Positions 34,919-43,628 of a stretch of DNA of 64,000 bases are shown here, one piece after another. The translations under genes and the position numbers were made by a program. The notes beneath the pieces were generated by a model. The model was not told where the DNA came from. It worked only from the letters and a program-made list of their open reading frames with translations, and ran no database searches. Position 1 is the first letter of the stretch. Each line of letters begins with the position of its first letter. This DNA is from Herpetosiphon giganteus (GTDB lineage: Bacteria; Chloroflexota; Chloroflexia; Chloroflexales; Herpetosiphonaceae): the NCBI RefSeq assembly GCF_016907925.1, contig NZ_JAFBCZ010000003.1:248001-312000 (forward strand), read 5' to 3'.

Positions 34919-34939
34919 ACCCCCCCTGGGTGGGGGGGT
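34919..34939. promoter_or_regulatory. C-run/G-run palindrome: probable CsoR-type copper operator
   Basis: ACCCCCCC-TGGGT-GGGGGGGT is a perfect 8-bp inverted repeat around a 5-base centre. It sits between the -10 box and the copper chaperone gene. Paired C and G tracts are typical of CsoR/RcnR-family operators in front of copZ-copA. The repressor gene itself is not in the window. Confidence 0.75.
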
Positions 34940-34958
34940 GATCAATAAGGAGTAAGCA

Positions 34959-35189
34959 ATGAAAACCGAAAACTTCAACGTTCCAGGCATCTCATGCCAA
35001 CACTGTGTCAACGCCATCAACAACGAAGTAAGCGCCGTGGCTGGGGTTCAGAATGTGGTTGTCGATTTGGCGAGCAAAACCGTCAAAGTTGAAAGCAACG
35101 CGCAAGTGAGCCGCGACCAGTTAGTGACGGCAATCAGCGAAGCTGGCTACGATGTTTCGCCATTCGCAAATTCAATTCCATTAAATTAG
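34959..35189 (+). CDS. copZ: Copper chaperone (CopZ-like, heavy-metal-associated domain)
   Basis: 76 residues forming one HMA ferredoxin-like fold: '[19 protein letters not shown]' contains the Cys-x-x-Cys Cu(I) site (here C-Q-H-C; most family members read 'MxCxxC'), and '[17 protein letters not shown]' is the typical end. It would carry Cu(I) in the cytoplasm to the export ATPase encoded next to it. AAGGAG lies before the ATG. It is first in the copper operon, 73 bp from copA. Confidence 0.93.
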   Translation: MKTENFNVPGISCQHCVNAINNEVSAVAGVQNVVVDLASKTVKVESNAQVSRDQLVTAISEAGYDVSPFANSIPLN

Positions 35190-35262
35190 GGGCTTGTGGC
35201 TGGGTCGGGTTGCGCAGTCAGCCCGCCATCCCACTCACTGCGCCAGATCTGAAGGTATAGTT

Positions 35263-37779
35263 ATGGATACAAAGACTCTTACGTTGCCAGTGACCGGCAT
35301 GACCTGCGCCGCTTGTGTAACTCGCGTCGAACGTAATTTGAAAAAAGTAAGCGGCGTTGCTGAGGCCAGCGTCAATTTAGCTAGCGAATCAGCGACCGTT
35401 GCGTTTGATCCGGCGGCTGTTACGCCGACCAGCTTAATTGCAGCAGTCGAAAAAGGCGGCTATGGCGTAATTACCGCCGAACGCACCTTGCCAATCACGG
35501 GCATGACCTGCGCCGCTTGTGTGACGCGGGTTGAAAAAGCTGCGCGCAAAGTCGATGGCGTATTGGATGCAACGGTCAATTTGGCAACCGAAAGCGCAAG
35601 TATCCGCTATCTGCCTGATCAGGCGAGCCTCGAGCAAATCAAAGCAGCAATTAGCAAAGCTGGCTATGGCGTTATCGATACTGGCGAAGATGAGGATGCT
35701 GAGGATAGTGAAACTCAAGCGCGCCAAGCTGAACTCAAGCGCAAACGCACCAATCTGATGGTGGCGCTCGTGCTGGGAGTGCCATTGATGATTCTCTCGA
35801 TGATGCATGATTTCAGCCTGATTAGCCCAATTTGGCTGGGCAGCGCTCGCGATATGGGCGATATGGGCCATCATATGCCAGCGTTCTACAACCTCTGGCC
35901 ATGGCTGTTTGGCCTGATGGCAACTCCAGTTGTGTTTTATAGTGGCCGCGATTTTCTGCGTGGAGCATGGGTTAACCTCAAGCATGGCAGCGCCAATATG
36001 GATACGCTGATTGCGCTTGGCTCGCTGACAGCCTATGGCTTTAGTTTGGCGGTTTTGCTGTTCAAGCTCAGCGGCCACGTCTACTTTGAAACCGCCGCCA
36101 TGATTGTGGCCTTGATTTTGGTTGGTAAATATCTCGAAGCCAAAGCCAAAAGCGCCACTTCATCGGCAATTCGCGCCTTGATTAATTTGCAACCACCAAC
36201 TGCGCGGGTTTTGCGGGGCGGGGTTGAGGTTGAGTTGGCAGTGGCCGAGGTTCGAGCTGGCGAGATTGTCGTTGTGCGGCCTGGCGAGAAAATTCCGGTT
36301 GACGGCGTTGTGACGATGGGCCAATCGGCGGTTGACGAATCGATGCTGACTGGCGAATCGTTGCCAGTTGAAAAACGGGTTGGCGATAGCGTGTTTGGCG
36401 CGACGCTCAACAATGCTGGCAGTTTCCAATTACGCGCCACGGCGGTTGGCAAGGCCAGCGCTTTAGCCCAAATCGTCAACTTAGTCAAAGCAGCCCAAGG
36501 CTCCAAAGCGCCAATTCAGCGCCTAGCCGACCAAATTTCGGGCGTGTTTGTGCCGATTGTGATCGTGATTGCCTTGCTGACCTTTGGGCTGTGGTATTGG
36601 GTTGGTGGCGTTGGCTTTACCCAATCGCTGATCTTTGCCGTTGCTGTGTTGGTGATTGCCTGCCCATGTGCTTTGGGCTTGGCCACGCCGACGGCAATTA
36701 TGGTTGGCACTGGAGTTGGCGCACAACATGGCATTTTGATCAAAAACGCCGAGAGCCTAGAGCGTGCCGTGCGCTTGCAAACAATTGTGCTCGATAAAAC
36801 TGGCACGATTACCGAAGGCAAGCCAACCTTGACCAATATTCTGGCCTTGGCTGATGAGGCTAATTTGCTGAGCCTCGCTGCAACCGCCGAACGTGGCTCC
36901 GAGCATCCACTGGGCAAGGCGATTGTGCAAGGCGCAACTGCGCGCGGCGCAACCCTTGGCCAAACTACAAACTTCAAGGCAATTGTTGGCGGTGGCATCG
37001 AAGCCGAGGTCAATCAGCAAAAAGTTGTGATTGGCAGCCCGCGCTTGGTTCGCGAGCAAGGCTACGATTTGAGCGCTCTTCAATCAACGATCGATCAATG
37101 GCAATCCGAAGGCAAAACCGCAATGGTTGTGGTGGTTGATCAACAGCTTGCTGGCGTGTTGGCGGTTGCCGATACGATCAAAGCTTCTTCGCCTGCGGCA
37201 ATCAAACAATTGCGCAATTTGGGCTTGAAAGTTGTGATGTTGACTGGCGATAATCAACGTACCGCCGAAGCGATTGGCCGCGAAGCAGGCGTTGAGCATG
37301 TGATTGCCGATGTACTGCCAGCAGACAAAGCTGCCAAAATCAAGCAATTGCAAGCAGAAGGTGGCTTGGTAGCGATGGTTGGCGATGGCGTGAACGATGC
37401 GCCAGCCTTGGCTCAAGCCGATGTTGGGGTGGCGATTGGCACTGGCACTGATGTGGCAATCGAAGCCAGCGATATTACCTTGCTGCGTGGCGATTTGGTG
37501 GGCGTGGCCCAAGCGATTGAGCTTTCGCGCCGCACCATGACCACGATTCGCTGGAATCTGTTCTGGGCCTTTATCTACAACGTGATTGGGATTCCAATTG
37601 CTGCGGGCGTGTTCTACAACCTAACTGGCTGGCAACTTTCGCCGCTCTTGGCAGCTGGCGCGATGGCCTTCTCATCGGTGTTTGTCATTACCAACTCGCT
37701 GCGTTTGAAACGGGCTGCCACATTGCCGAATGCTCAGCCTAGCTCAACCAACGAGCCGCTCCAACCAGCTCGCGCCTAA
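35263..37779 (+). CDS. copA: Copper-exporting P1B-type ATPase
   Basis: 838 residues. Two N-terminal HMA domains each carry '[12 protein letters not shown]' (C15/C18 and C83/C86). Then come the membrane helices with the metal gate '[14 protein letters not shown]' (C467-P-C469), the actuator loop '[11 protein letters not shown]', the phosphorylation site 'DKTGT' (D511), the ATP-binding '[10 protein letters not shown]' and the hinge '[18 protein letters not shown]'. The loop between the HMA domains and helices contains '[17 protein letters not shown]', a His/Met-rich patch that may bind copper. The ATG at 35263 is preferred to an upstream ATG at 35194 because the HMA fold starts directly after it. 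It pumps Cu(I) out of the cell. Confidence 0.96.
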   Translation: MDTKTLTLPVTGMTCAACVTRVERNLKKVSGVAEASVNLASESATVAFDPAAVTPTSLIAAVEKGGYGVITAERTLPITGMTCAACVTRVEKAARKVDGVLDATVNLATESASIRYLPDQASLEQIKAAISKAGYGVIDTGEDEDAEDSETQARQAELKRKRTNLMVALVLGVPLMILSMMHDFSLISPIWLGSARDMGDMGHHMPAFYNLWPWLFGLMATPVVFYSGRDFLRGAWVNLKHGSANMDTLIALGSLTAYGFSLAVLLFKLSGHVYFETAAMIVALILVGKYLEAKAKSATSSAIRALINLQPPTARVLRGGVEVELAVAEVRAGEIVVVRPGEKIPVDGVVTMGQSAVDESMLTGESLPVEKRVGDSVFGATLNNAGSFQLRATAVGKASALAQIVNLVKAAQGSKAPIQRLADQISGVFVPIVIVIALLTFGLWYWVGGVGFTQSLIFAVAVLVIACPCALGLATPTAIMVGTGVGAQHGILIKNAESLERAVRLQTIVLDKTGTITEGKPTLTNILALADEANLLSLAATAERGSEHPLGKAIVQGATARGATLGQTTNFKAIVGGGIEAEVNQQKVVIGSPRLVREQGYDLSALQSTIDQWQSEGKTAMVVVVDQQLAGVLAVADTIKASSPAAIKQLRNLGLKVVMLTGDNQRTAEAIGREAGVEHVIADVLPADKAAKIKQLQAEGGLVAMVGDGVNDAPALAQADVGVAIGTGTDVAIEASDITLLRGDLVGVAQAIELSRRTMTTIRWNLFWAFIYNVIGIPIAAGVFYNLTGWQLSPLLAAGAMAFSSVFVITNSLRLKRAATLPNAQPSSTNEPLQPARA

Positions 37780-37790
37780 TCAACAGCAAC

Positions 37791-37826
37791 AGGAGCTTCA
37801 TCAGTTGATGAAGCTCCTATTTTTTT
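37791..37826. terminator. Intrinsic terminator of the copper operon
   Basis: A 13-bp perfect stem (37791-37803 with 37806-37818, two-base loop) is followed by ATTTTTTT. It reaches the stop of the convergent gene. Confidence 0.92.
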
Positions 37827-38811
37827 AGCCCCAAGCACTGGCCAAAATGGCGTAGCGCCACCAAGCCCGCAAACGCGGATCTGCGCCACGCAACAGTTTT
37901 TGGCTTGGCAATAATGTTTCTAAAGCCAATTTGCGCCAAGTCTGCGGTTGCCAATGCCATTCAATTGCTGAATTAAACCATTGCTCGGCCAAGCGCAAAA
38001 CTCCCCAAAGTACATGCGCCAAGCTCCAACGTTGAGCTTCGTGCCAAACTTGCTGCCAGTCGAATTCATAGGTTGCAAGCAAGCGATCAATATCAGCCAG
38101 CATACGGCCAATGCCAGCGCCAAATTGATTGCCAATCACCAAGTGATGGGCTGTGTGCAGCAGTTGGCTGATCGGCTCCAAAACTGGCAGCATGAATGAT
38201 TGATATTGAATATGCTGAATCTGCCAAGCCGGATAGGCATGCAAGCTAGCCCAGCGCGACCAATGGCCAGCAAACAGCCACCAATGCAGTTCCAGCGTCG
38301 CGCCGTTCGCAGTTTGCAAGCGTACTTCGCCACCACTGCGCTGCTGTTGCGGCCATGTATTGATTGTATATTCGCTGAGGCCGTAGCCAGCAGCAAACAA
38401 CACCGCGCAGGCACGTTGCAATTCATCGCGCCGAATCAAGAGATCAATATCACCCATTTGGCGCTGGCCAAGCGAGCGATAGATCGTTGGGGCGAAGGCC
38501 ATACCTTTGAGCAACGCTACCTCGATTGATTCAGCCTTGAGCATATGTTGAATGCGCTGGAATTCTTCCAAGCGCAAATCGTTGCGCAAGGCTGCGAGGT
38601 AATAGCGTTCGCGCCAATGTTCAGCCAAGGCAGCTGGCAAGGCTTGTTGGCGCAATCCAAACCAGAGCAAGCCCTCGACCTCGTGATAATCAGCTAATGC
38701 TGCGAGCATTTGCCAATCGTTGGGGCCGCAGGCAGCGCATAATTCGGCTAAATTTGGCTGTGGCTGGCTCGACCACGCCGCTATCAACAACGCCAACGCA
38801 GGTTGGCTCAT
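37825..38811 (-). CDS. Nucleotidyltransferase-fold protein (PF14907 type)
   Basis: 328 residues. The middle contains 'VALLKGMAFAPTIYRSLGQR' and 'QMGDIDLLIRRDELQRA', the GDxD metal site of NTP_transf_5 proteins. The rest is helical and Trp/Leu-rich. Members often sit in polysaccharide or peptide biosynthetic clusters, and their substrate is unknown. The start at 38811 overlaps the stop of the upstream epimerase gene as ATGA, so both are one transcription unit. A start at 38841 is possible but would need a longer overlap. Confidence 0.85.
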   Translation of the reverse strand: MSQPALALLIAAWSSQPQPNLAELCAACGPNDWQMLAALADYHEVEGLLWFGLRQQALPAALAEHWRERYYLAALRNDLRLEEFQRIQHMLKAESIEVALLKGMAFAPTIYRSLGQRQMGDIDLLIRRDELQRACAVLFAAGYGLSEYTINTWPQQQRSGGEVRLQTANGATLELHWWLFAGHWSRWASLHAYPAWQIQHIQYQSFMLPVLEPISQLLHTAHHLVIGNQFGAGIGRMLADIDRLLATYEFDWQQVWHEAQRWSLAHVLWGVLRLAEQWFNSAIEWHWQPQTWRKLALETLLPSQKLLRGADPRLRAWWRYAILASAWG

Positions 38812-40313
38812 TGCTTGATTGATTCGCGCTGGTTGACCCACGGCGTTTCCAAGCGTAGCAATGGCGCATTATCAACGTTGGTCAGGAATTTATGGTTGTT
38901 GTAGGCTGAGTCGTAATAATCGCCAATCGTGCCTTTGCGCAAGGCTGCTTCGATTTCGCGCACGCCATCTTCAACTGTGTACTGCGGGCTGAAATTGAGC
39001 ACTTTGGCAATTTTGGCGAACGAAACGCGATAATTACGCTTATCAACATCGCTGCCTTGCAACACCAACTCAGCCTCAGGAATCAATTGGCCAATTAATT
39101 CGCCGATTGCGCTGATCGTATAGTTTTGCGCATCCGAGCCAACATTGAAAATCTCGCCGCGCACCGCTGCCAGTGGCGCATTTAAGCTCATCACAACCGC
39201 GCGGGCTGCATCATCGGCATGGACAAATGGCCGCCATTGATCGCCGCCAAAGACCGTGATTTTGCCTTCGCGTACAGCTTTGGCGGTAAGCAAATTGACC
39301 ACCAAATCAAAGCGTGGCCGTGGCGACAAGCCATAAATCGTTGAAAAACGCAGAATCGTGGGGGCAAATTGCTGGTCGGCCAAGCCCAACAAAATCGTCT
39401 CTGAATCGATTTTGGTTTGAGCGTAGAGCGAAACCGGATTGAGCGCCGAACGCTCGTCGAGCAATTCATCAGACGCGCCATAGACGCTACAGGTCGAGGC
39501 AAAAATAAAGCGCCGAATGCCATAGCCTTTGCAGGCTTCAGCCAACATTCGGGTGGCAATCAGATTAATTTCGGTGCTGAAATCTGCATCAATCGCGCAG
39601 GCTGGATCGCCAACAATCGCCCCAAGGTGAATCACCGCATCCATGCCAACCAGCGAGCGCACGACAGTTTCGATGTGGCGCATATCGCCATGCACAAACT
39701 CAAATTGCGGGTGATTGTACAACTCGCGAATCGCGCCATCGCCATACATCAGCGAGTCAACCAAGCGCACATGATAGCCTTGATTGAGCAAGCGGCGCAG
39801 CACCAACGAGCCAATATAGCCCGCCCCGCCAATTACCAACACATGCTTAATCGGCTGATCAGCTTTGGGCGTTTGACGTTCCAAGGCATCGACGGCGAGC
39901 ACCACATTGCGCGCAATCCGAATACCAATAATCAACCCCGAGCTAAAGACCCAGCTCAGCACCACAACCCCACGCGGAACAAACGGCAAGAAGCGCAGAA
40001 AGAAAAAGCTAAATCCATAGGCAAGATGGGCTAAGGTGGTGGCTTGCAACAAGGTGATGATTTTGAAGCGCCGCGCATAACTGCGCACGTGATGATAAAC
40101 CCCAAACATCCAGAGCAAGCCTAGGCCAAGGCTGGTCAATAACCAACTGGTGCTCAAAAATTGGTTGCGATAATCCAAAATCAAGCGTTCGGCTAAATGT
40201 GGCTCGTGCAGCACAATCGTGATATAGCGCACCACAAAGGCCAAGAGCAAGCCGCTATTAATCAAGATTGCATCGACCAACAGCCTTGTTGCAATTGCGC
40301 GTGAAAATTTCAA
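38808..40313 (-). CDS. Membrane-anchored NAD-dependent sugar epimerase/dehydratase
   Basis: The first 140 residues hold four hydrophobic helices ('LLVDAILINSGLLLAFVVRY' and later ones), as in CapD/WbpM-type membrane dehydratases. The rest is an extended SDR domain: NAD motif 'VIGGAGYIGSLVLRRLLNQG', 'HLGAIVGDPA', catalytic 'STCSVYG' and 'YAQTK', 'LRFSTIYG' and 'FNVGSDAQNYTI'. The SDR half looks like UDP-glucose 4-epimerase/dTDP-sugar enzymes rather than the CapD core, which makes the fusion interesting. It is translationally coupled to the nucleotidyltransferase and probably supplies an unusual sugar for a surface glycan. Length 501 aa. Confidence 0.9.
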   Translation of the reverse strand: MKFSRAIATRLLVDAILINSGLLLAFVVRYITIVLHEPHLAERLILDYRNQFLSTSWLLTSLGLGLLWMFGVYHHVRSYARRFKIITLLQATTLAHLAYGFSFFFLRFLPFVPRGVVVLSWVFSSGLIIGIRIARNVVLAVDALERQTPKADQPIKHVLVIGGAGYIGSLVLRRLLNQGYHVRLVDSLMYGDGAIRELYNHPQFEFVHGDMRHIETVVRSLVGMDAVIHLGAIVGDPACAIDADFSTEINLIATRMLAEACKGYGIRRFIFASTCSVYGASDELLDERSALNPVSLYAQTKIDSETILLGLADQQFAPTILRFSTIYGLSPRPRFDLVVNLLTAKAVREGKITVFGGDQWRPFVHADDAARAVVMSLNAPLAAVRGEIFNVGSDAQNYTISAIGELIGQLIPEAELVLQGSDVDKRNYRVSFAKIAKVLNFSPQYTVEDGVREIEAALRKGTIGDYYDSAYNNHKFLTNVDNAPLLRLETPWVNQRESIKQ

Positions 40314-40340
40314 GGCAGTGCTCCTTTCCTAGTTGCAATA

Positions 40341-40485
40341 ATTGGCTATAGGCTATGGGCGATAGGCTCTAGGAATGGTTTTGAGTGCCTATCGCCCATT
40401 TATTTGAGCCTTAACCTTGTTTTTTTGAAGCAAAGAAGCGTTTGGAACTCCCCAAAATAGCCCATAGCCTATAGCCTATAGCCAG
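40341..40485. repeat. Repeat words and a 12-bp perfect hairpin
   Basis: Words 'ggctataggctatgggc' and 'gcccatagcctatagcctatagcc' flank a perfect inverted repeat (40355-40366 with 40388-40399). No gene is seen. Confidence 0.7.
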
Positions 40486-40489
40486 AGCA

Positions 40490-41668
40490 CTATTGGCTGG
40501 CGGCGATTTCCTCGCCATAGGCGCAAATCAGCTTGATTGCATTGCAGATGGTTTCGATTGTGTCGAACTCCATTTCGGAGTGCATTGGCAAGCTTAAACT
40601 GGCCTTTGCCAACCAATCAGTTTTGGGCAGGCTACCCTCGGCTGGCGCAAATTGGGCATAGGCTGCATGGCGATGAACTGGCGGATCGTAGTAGGCGCGG
40701 GTTTCAATCCCCTCGGCAGCCAGCGCTTGGCGCAGCATGTCGCGGCTCAAACCAAAGTAGGTTTCGTCGATGGTAATTGAATAATCTTTGTAGGAACAGC
40801 GATCGCTTGGACGCACCGCTTGAAAATCAATTCCAGGTGTGGCAAACAAGGCTGCCCAATATAAGGCTGCATATTGGCTGCGCTGGCGGGCTGCTTGCTC
40901 TAGTTGATCAAGGCTATGGCGGCCCATAATGGCGTTATATTCGGCCATGCGAGCATTCAGCCCAGCCCAATCGCTGCCATACTTGCCATCGTTGCCATAT
41001 TCGCGGCCTGTGCGAATTTTGTGAGCCAATTCGTCGTTGTTGGTGGCGACAATGCCGCCCTCGCCAGCAATCAAGAGCTTGGTTGGGCTAAGGCTAAAAC
41101 ATTCAGCGGTGCCAAATCCGCCAACAGGTTGCCCGTTGTATTGTGCTCCAAATCCATGGGCTGCATCGAAAATTAAGGGAATGCCAGCCTCGTTGGCCAG
41201 CGCTTCAAGCTCGGCAATTGCTGCCGGATTGCCAAAATTGTGGACTGCAACGATTGCCTGAACCTCTGGCGTAAGCGCCGCCCGTACTGCCTTAACATCA
41301 ATATTGGTCGTTGCTGGGTCGATGTCGACAAAGCGCGGGGTTGCGCCTGCCCAAATCAAGGCACTGACGGTTGCCATAAAAGTAAAGCTTGGCACGATCA
41401 CTGGCCCGTTTAAGCCCAAGGCACGGTACGTTAAGGCCAAACCAGTTGTACAACTTGAAACCGCAATTGCATGGGCAACCCCGAGATGGTCGGCAACGGC
41501 TTGTTCAAAGGCAGCCAAATGTTGGCCCTTGGTGACCATTCCGCTAATTAATGTTTGCTCAACAGCTGGGGCTAAGGTTGCAAACTCAGGCAAAACAGGA
41601 CGAACTAAGCGAATTGGCGACGTTGCCAAAGGCGTACCGCCAAGAATTGCAGGACGTAAATCAGCCAT
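40490..41668 (-). CDS. DegT/DnrJ/EryC1/StrS-family sugar aminotransferase
   Basis: 392 residues, PLP-dependent fold type I. Motifs: 'SSCTTGLALTYRALGLNGPV' (PLP phosphate loop), 'FVDIDPATTNIDVKAV', 'VHNFGNPAAI', 'LIFDAAHGFGAQYNGQPVGG' and the lysine region 'ECFSLSPTKLLIAGEGGIVA' (Schiff-base Lys in SPTK). The family aminates keto-sugars of nucleotide sugars for antibiotics and surface polysaccharides. The ATG at 41668 has AGGAAAG upstream; a GTG at 41677 would be too close to it. It lies next to the epimerase gene and may act in the same sugar pathway. Confidence 0.93.
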   Translation of the reverse strand: MADLRPAILGGTPLATSPIRLVRPVLPEFATLAPAVEQTLISGMVTKGQHLAAFEQAVADHLGVAHAIAVSSCTTGLALTYRALGLNGPVIVPSFTFMATVSALIWAGATPRFVDIDPATTNIDVKAVRAALTPEVQAIVAVHNFGNPAAIAELEALANEAGIPLIFDAAHGFGAQYNGQPVGGFGTAECFSLSPTKLLIAGEGGIVATNNDELAHKIRTGREYGNDGKYGSDWAGLNARMAEYNAIMGRHSLDQLEQAARQRSQYAALYWAALFATPGIDFQAVRPSDRCSYKDYSITIDETYFGLSRDMLRQALAAEGIETRAYYDPPVHRHAAYAQFAPAEGSLPKTDWLAKASLSLPMHSEMEFDTIETICNAIKLICAYGEEIAASQ

Positions 41669-41784
41669 AAACGACACTCTTTCCTAGGTATGATTCACTT
41701 CAGGATAGCATAAACGCGCAAATGCTGGCTATCCCCTTTGGGTTTTGGGCAACGATTAGTGCTTTCGTTATGGGAGGTTATCGA

Positions 41785-42330
41785 ATGAAGTTTTTTGTGC
41801 GCGTCGCGGCGATTATTATCCGCAATCAACAAGTGCTGGTGCATCGCTCTGAGCAGCAAGGCAGCAGTTATTGTGCCTTACCAGGTGGTCACCTCGAAGT
41901 GGGTGAGACGACCGAAGCATGTGTGGTGCGTGAGTTTGCCGAAGAATTTGGGGTGGCAATTCAGCTGGAGCGGTTGGTGTATATTGCCGAGGGCATGTTT
42001 ATGGCTGGGCGCAAAAAGCCCAAGCCCAAACACGAAATCGTGTTTTATTACCGAGCGCACTTGCAAGATCCCATGGTTGTGGTGCGCTCTCGCGAGGAAC
42101 CAACAATGTATGCCGATTGGCTCAGCCTCGATAGCAATTTGGCCGAGTTGTATCCCCAATGGCTGCGCTCGATTTTAGCAAGCGATTATCAGCACAATTG
42201 GCAAGATTGCCCACGCCAGATTATTGCCAATGAATTGATTCAGCCACCAACGACCATAATTCGCCAGCTTTATTCTGGCGATGGCAGCACAAAATCGTCG
42301 TCGCTAGGGGCTGGGGTTGATAATTCATAA
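41785..42330 (+). CDS. Nudix hydrolase
   Basis: 181 residues. The Nudix box is complete: 'GGHLEVGETTEACVVREFAE' followed directly by 'EFG' (G-x5-E-x7-R-E-x2-E-E-x-G). A C-terminal extension of about 50 residues ends in Ser/Gly-rich 'SGDGSTKSSSLG'. The enzyme should cleave a nucleoside diphosphate linked to another group; the substrate is not readable. The ATG at 41785 has GGGAGG upstream. Its 3' end overlaps the convergent hypothetical gene by about 60 bp. Confidence 0.88.
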   Translation: MKFFVRVAAIIIRNQQVLVHRSEQQGSSYCALPGGHLEVGETTEACVVREFAEEFGVAIQLERLVYIAEGMFMAGRKKPKPKHEIVFYYRAHLQDPMVVVRSREEPTMYADWLSLDSNLAELYPQWLRSILASDYQHNWQDCPRQIIANELIQPPTTIIRQLYSGDGSTKSSSLGAGVDNS

Positions 42331-42569
42331 CGCATTACCATGGCCAACCGATCAATATCGCTAATCAGCACTTCTTGCTGGCCGCGAGCTTCGCTGACCA
42401 ACATGCCGCTATCGCCAACTTTAATATCGTAGAGTGCTTGCGATTGCAACACAACCAAGCGATGATTGCCTGCGGAAATGAGCACTGGCACTTTGATTTT
42501 GTTGACCAACAAATCGCCATCAAGCAAAACCCGCGCCGTATTCGGAGGAGGAGTATCTACTATTGTCAT
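42270..42569 (-). CDS. Small hypothetical protein, beta-rich
   Basis: About 99 residues from the ATG at 42569. The sequence has alternating short hydrophobic strands ('NTARVLLDGDLLVNKIKVPV', 'HRLVVLQSQALYDIKVGDSG'), resembling a small beta-barrel or OB-like domain, and an acidic Ser/Pro tail ('PSDDDFVLPSPE'). I do not recognise it. It overlaps the end of the Nudix gene on the opposite strand, and a second minus-strand frame (42520-42723) overlaps its beginning. The start is uncertain, since no convincing ribosome site is near either of its ATGs. Confidence 0.55.
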   Translation of the reverse strand: MTIVDTPPPNTARVLLDGDLLVNKIKVPVLISAGNHRLVVLQSQALYDIKVGDSGMLVSEARGQQEVLISDIDRLAMVMRYELSTPAPSDDDFVLPSPE

Positions 42570-42723
42570 AACCGGAACCCTCATTGCGTAATTGTGTCGC
42601 ATCATACCATAAAGCTTTTTGGGCTTCGCAGGCCTGGATCCAAGTATCCATCAAACGGATCATGGGCTTTGTTTGTTCCCAAAGCCCTAAAAGCCAAGCC
42701 TTGGCTTTAATCAAGGCCAGCAA
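42520..42723 (-). CDS. Possible small Trp-rich protein, alternative frame
   Basis: 67 codons from a TTG at 42723, containing several Trp residues ('AKAWLLGLWEQTKP' and later 'DTWIQACEAQKALWYD') and ending 'YSSSEYGAGFA'. The composition is protein-like rather than shadow-like. It lies just upstream of, and overlaps by 50 bp, the hypothetical gene at 42270-42569. There is no clear ribosome site, and an ATG at 42663 is the alternative start. It could be a separate small gene, or a 5' part that was joined to the next gene before a frameshift. Confidence 0.3.
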   Translation of the reverse strand: MLALIKAKAWLLGLWEQTKPMIRLMDTWIQACEAQKALWYDATQLRNEGSGYDNSRYSSSEYGAGFA

Positions 42724-42739
42724 GCAGCTTTTAAGATTC

Positions 42740-43140
42740 CATCAAAAGTCTGAGGATGGGGGGCGGGTGCCAGCGGTTCTTTCAAGGGTAGGTTGTTACG
42801 ATCCCCCTCACCTCAACCCCTCTCCCGTCCAACGGGCGAGGGGCTTTAATGGCGTGGTTGTTGCATGATTTGTAGTAAACATTGGTGCTCCCCCTCGCCC
42901 GCGTTTTCGTGGGAGAGGGGGTTGGGGTGAGGGAACGCTCCACCGCCGACCAATCGCTCAAAACCAACCCTTGTAAGGGCCAGGGGCTGGGGATCGGAAT
43001 CCCGTGCTGTACCAACCATCTGTTGCCAACCCCAATGATTTCCGCTAGCCAAACGCCTAGAGCCTATAGCCTCATGCTCTTCGCGAACTTCGTGTTCTTC
43101 GTGGTTCCTGATCCCTAACATCTAACCCCCGATCCCCAAA
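42740..43140. repeat. Family A palindromic repeats and repeat-word mosaic
   Basis: No gene is seen. Family A units run at about 42797-42850 and 42890-42936. 'ctagagcctatagcctcatgctcttcgcgaacttcgtg' type words follow at 43030-43110, and 'ccctaacatctaacccccgatcccc' to 43140. Confidence 0.75.
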
Positions 43141-43184
43141 CATACCAATTCCAACAAAAGTCTTATAAATAGTCGTGATGAGTA

Positions 43185-43193
43185 TGCTATAAT
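43185..43193 (+). promoter_or_regulatory. Extended -10 promoter of the tmRNA gene
   Basis: TGCTATAAT (TGN plus TATAAT at 43188-43193) lies 32 bp before the mature tmRNA 5' end. No good -35 is seen. Confidence 0.7.
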
Positions 43194-43225
43194 ACAAAGA
43201 CCTCGAACGCAGAGGCCTACTACCT

Positions 43226-43584
43226 GGGGATGCTTGGTTTCGACAGGGAGGGCCGATCGTAAGTGGCAAGCCGAGACGCTGAGCCTCGTTAAATCGGCAA
43301 CGCCATTAACTGGCAAAAACACTTTCCGCGCTCCTGTAGCGCTTGCTGCCTAATTAAGGCAACACGCCTCTACTAGCCTCAGCCCGATGGGCTTGTAGCG
43401 GCGACATTTAGTCGGGTCGCTCCCTTAGTTATGTCTGTGGGCTAGGGGCTAAGATTAACAGGCTGGTCGTGGCCCGCTTTGTCTATCGGGTGGTGCTACG
43501 ATAAGATTTAATCAATAGACTACGCTTGTAGATGCTTGCGGTTTAACTTTTTGGACGCGGGTTCGATTCCCGCCATCTCCACCA
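43226..43584 (+). ncRNA. ssrA: Transfer-messenger RNA (tmRNA)
   Basis: The gene begins GGGGATGCTTGGTTTCGACA and ends with a T-arm 'GGTTCGATTCC' and 'CATCTCCACCA'. The first seven bases pair with CATCTCC to form the tRNA-like acceptor, and CCA is encoded. The tag frame runs from GGC at 43312 to TAA at 43351 and reads GKNTFRAPVALAA, with the protease-recognised end ALAA. The RNA rescues stalled ribosomes with SmpB and marks the unfinished protein for ClpXP. It is a standard one-piece form of 359 nt. Confidence 0.97.
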
Positions 43585-43593
43585 AGATCAAGC

Positions 43594-43628
43594 AAATCCA
43601 GCCACTTCAATGGCTGGATTTGTTGTTT
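43594..43628. terminator. Bidirectional terminator between tmRNA and the kinase gene
   Basis: An 11-bp perfect stem (43594-43604 with 43611-43621, 6-base loop) is followed by GTTGTTTT on the plus strand. Confidence 0.85.

Noticed and set aside
35194-35262. Upstream ATG of copA at 35194
   Set aside because: The extra 23 residues are Arg/His/Cys-rich and not part of the HMA fold; the conserved protein starts at 35263.
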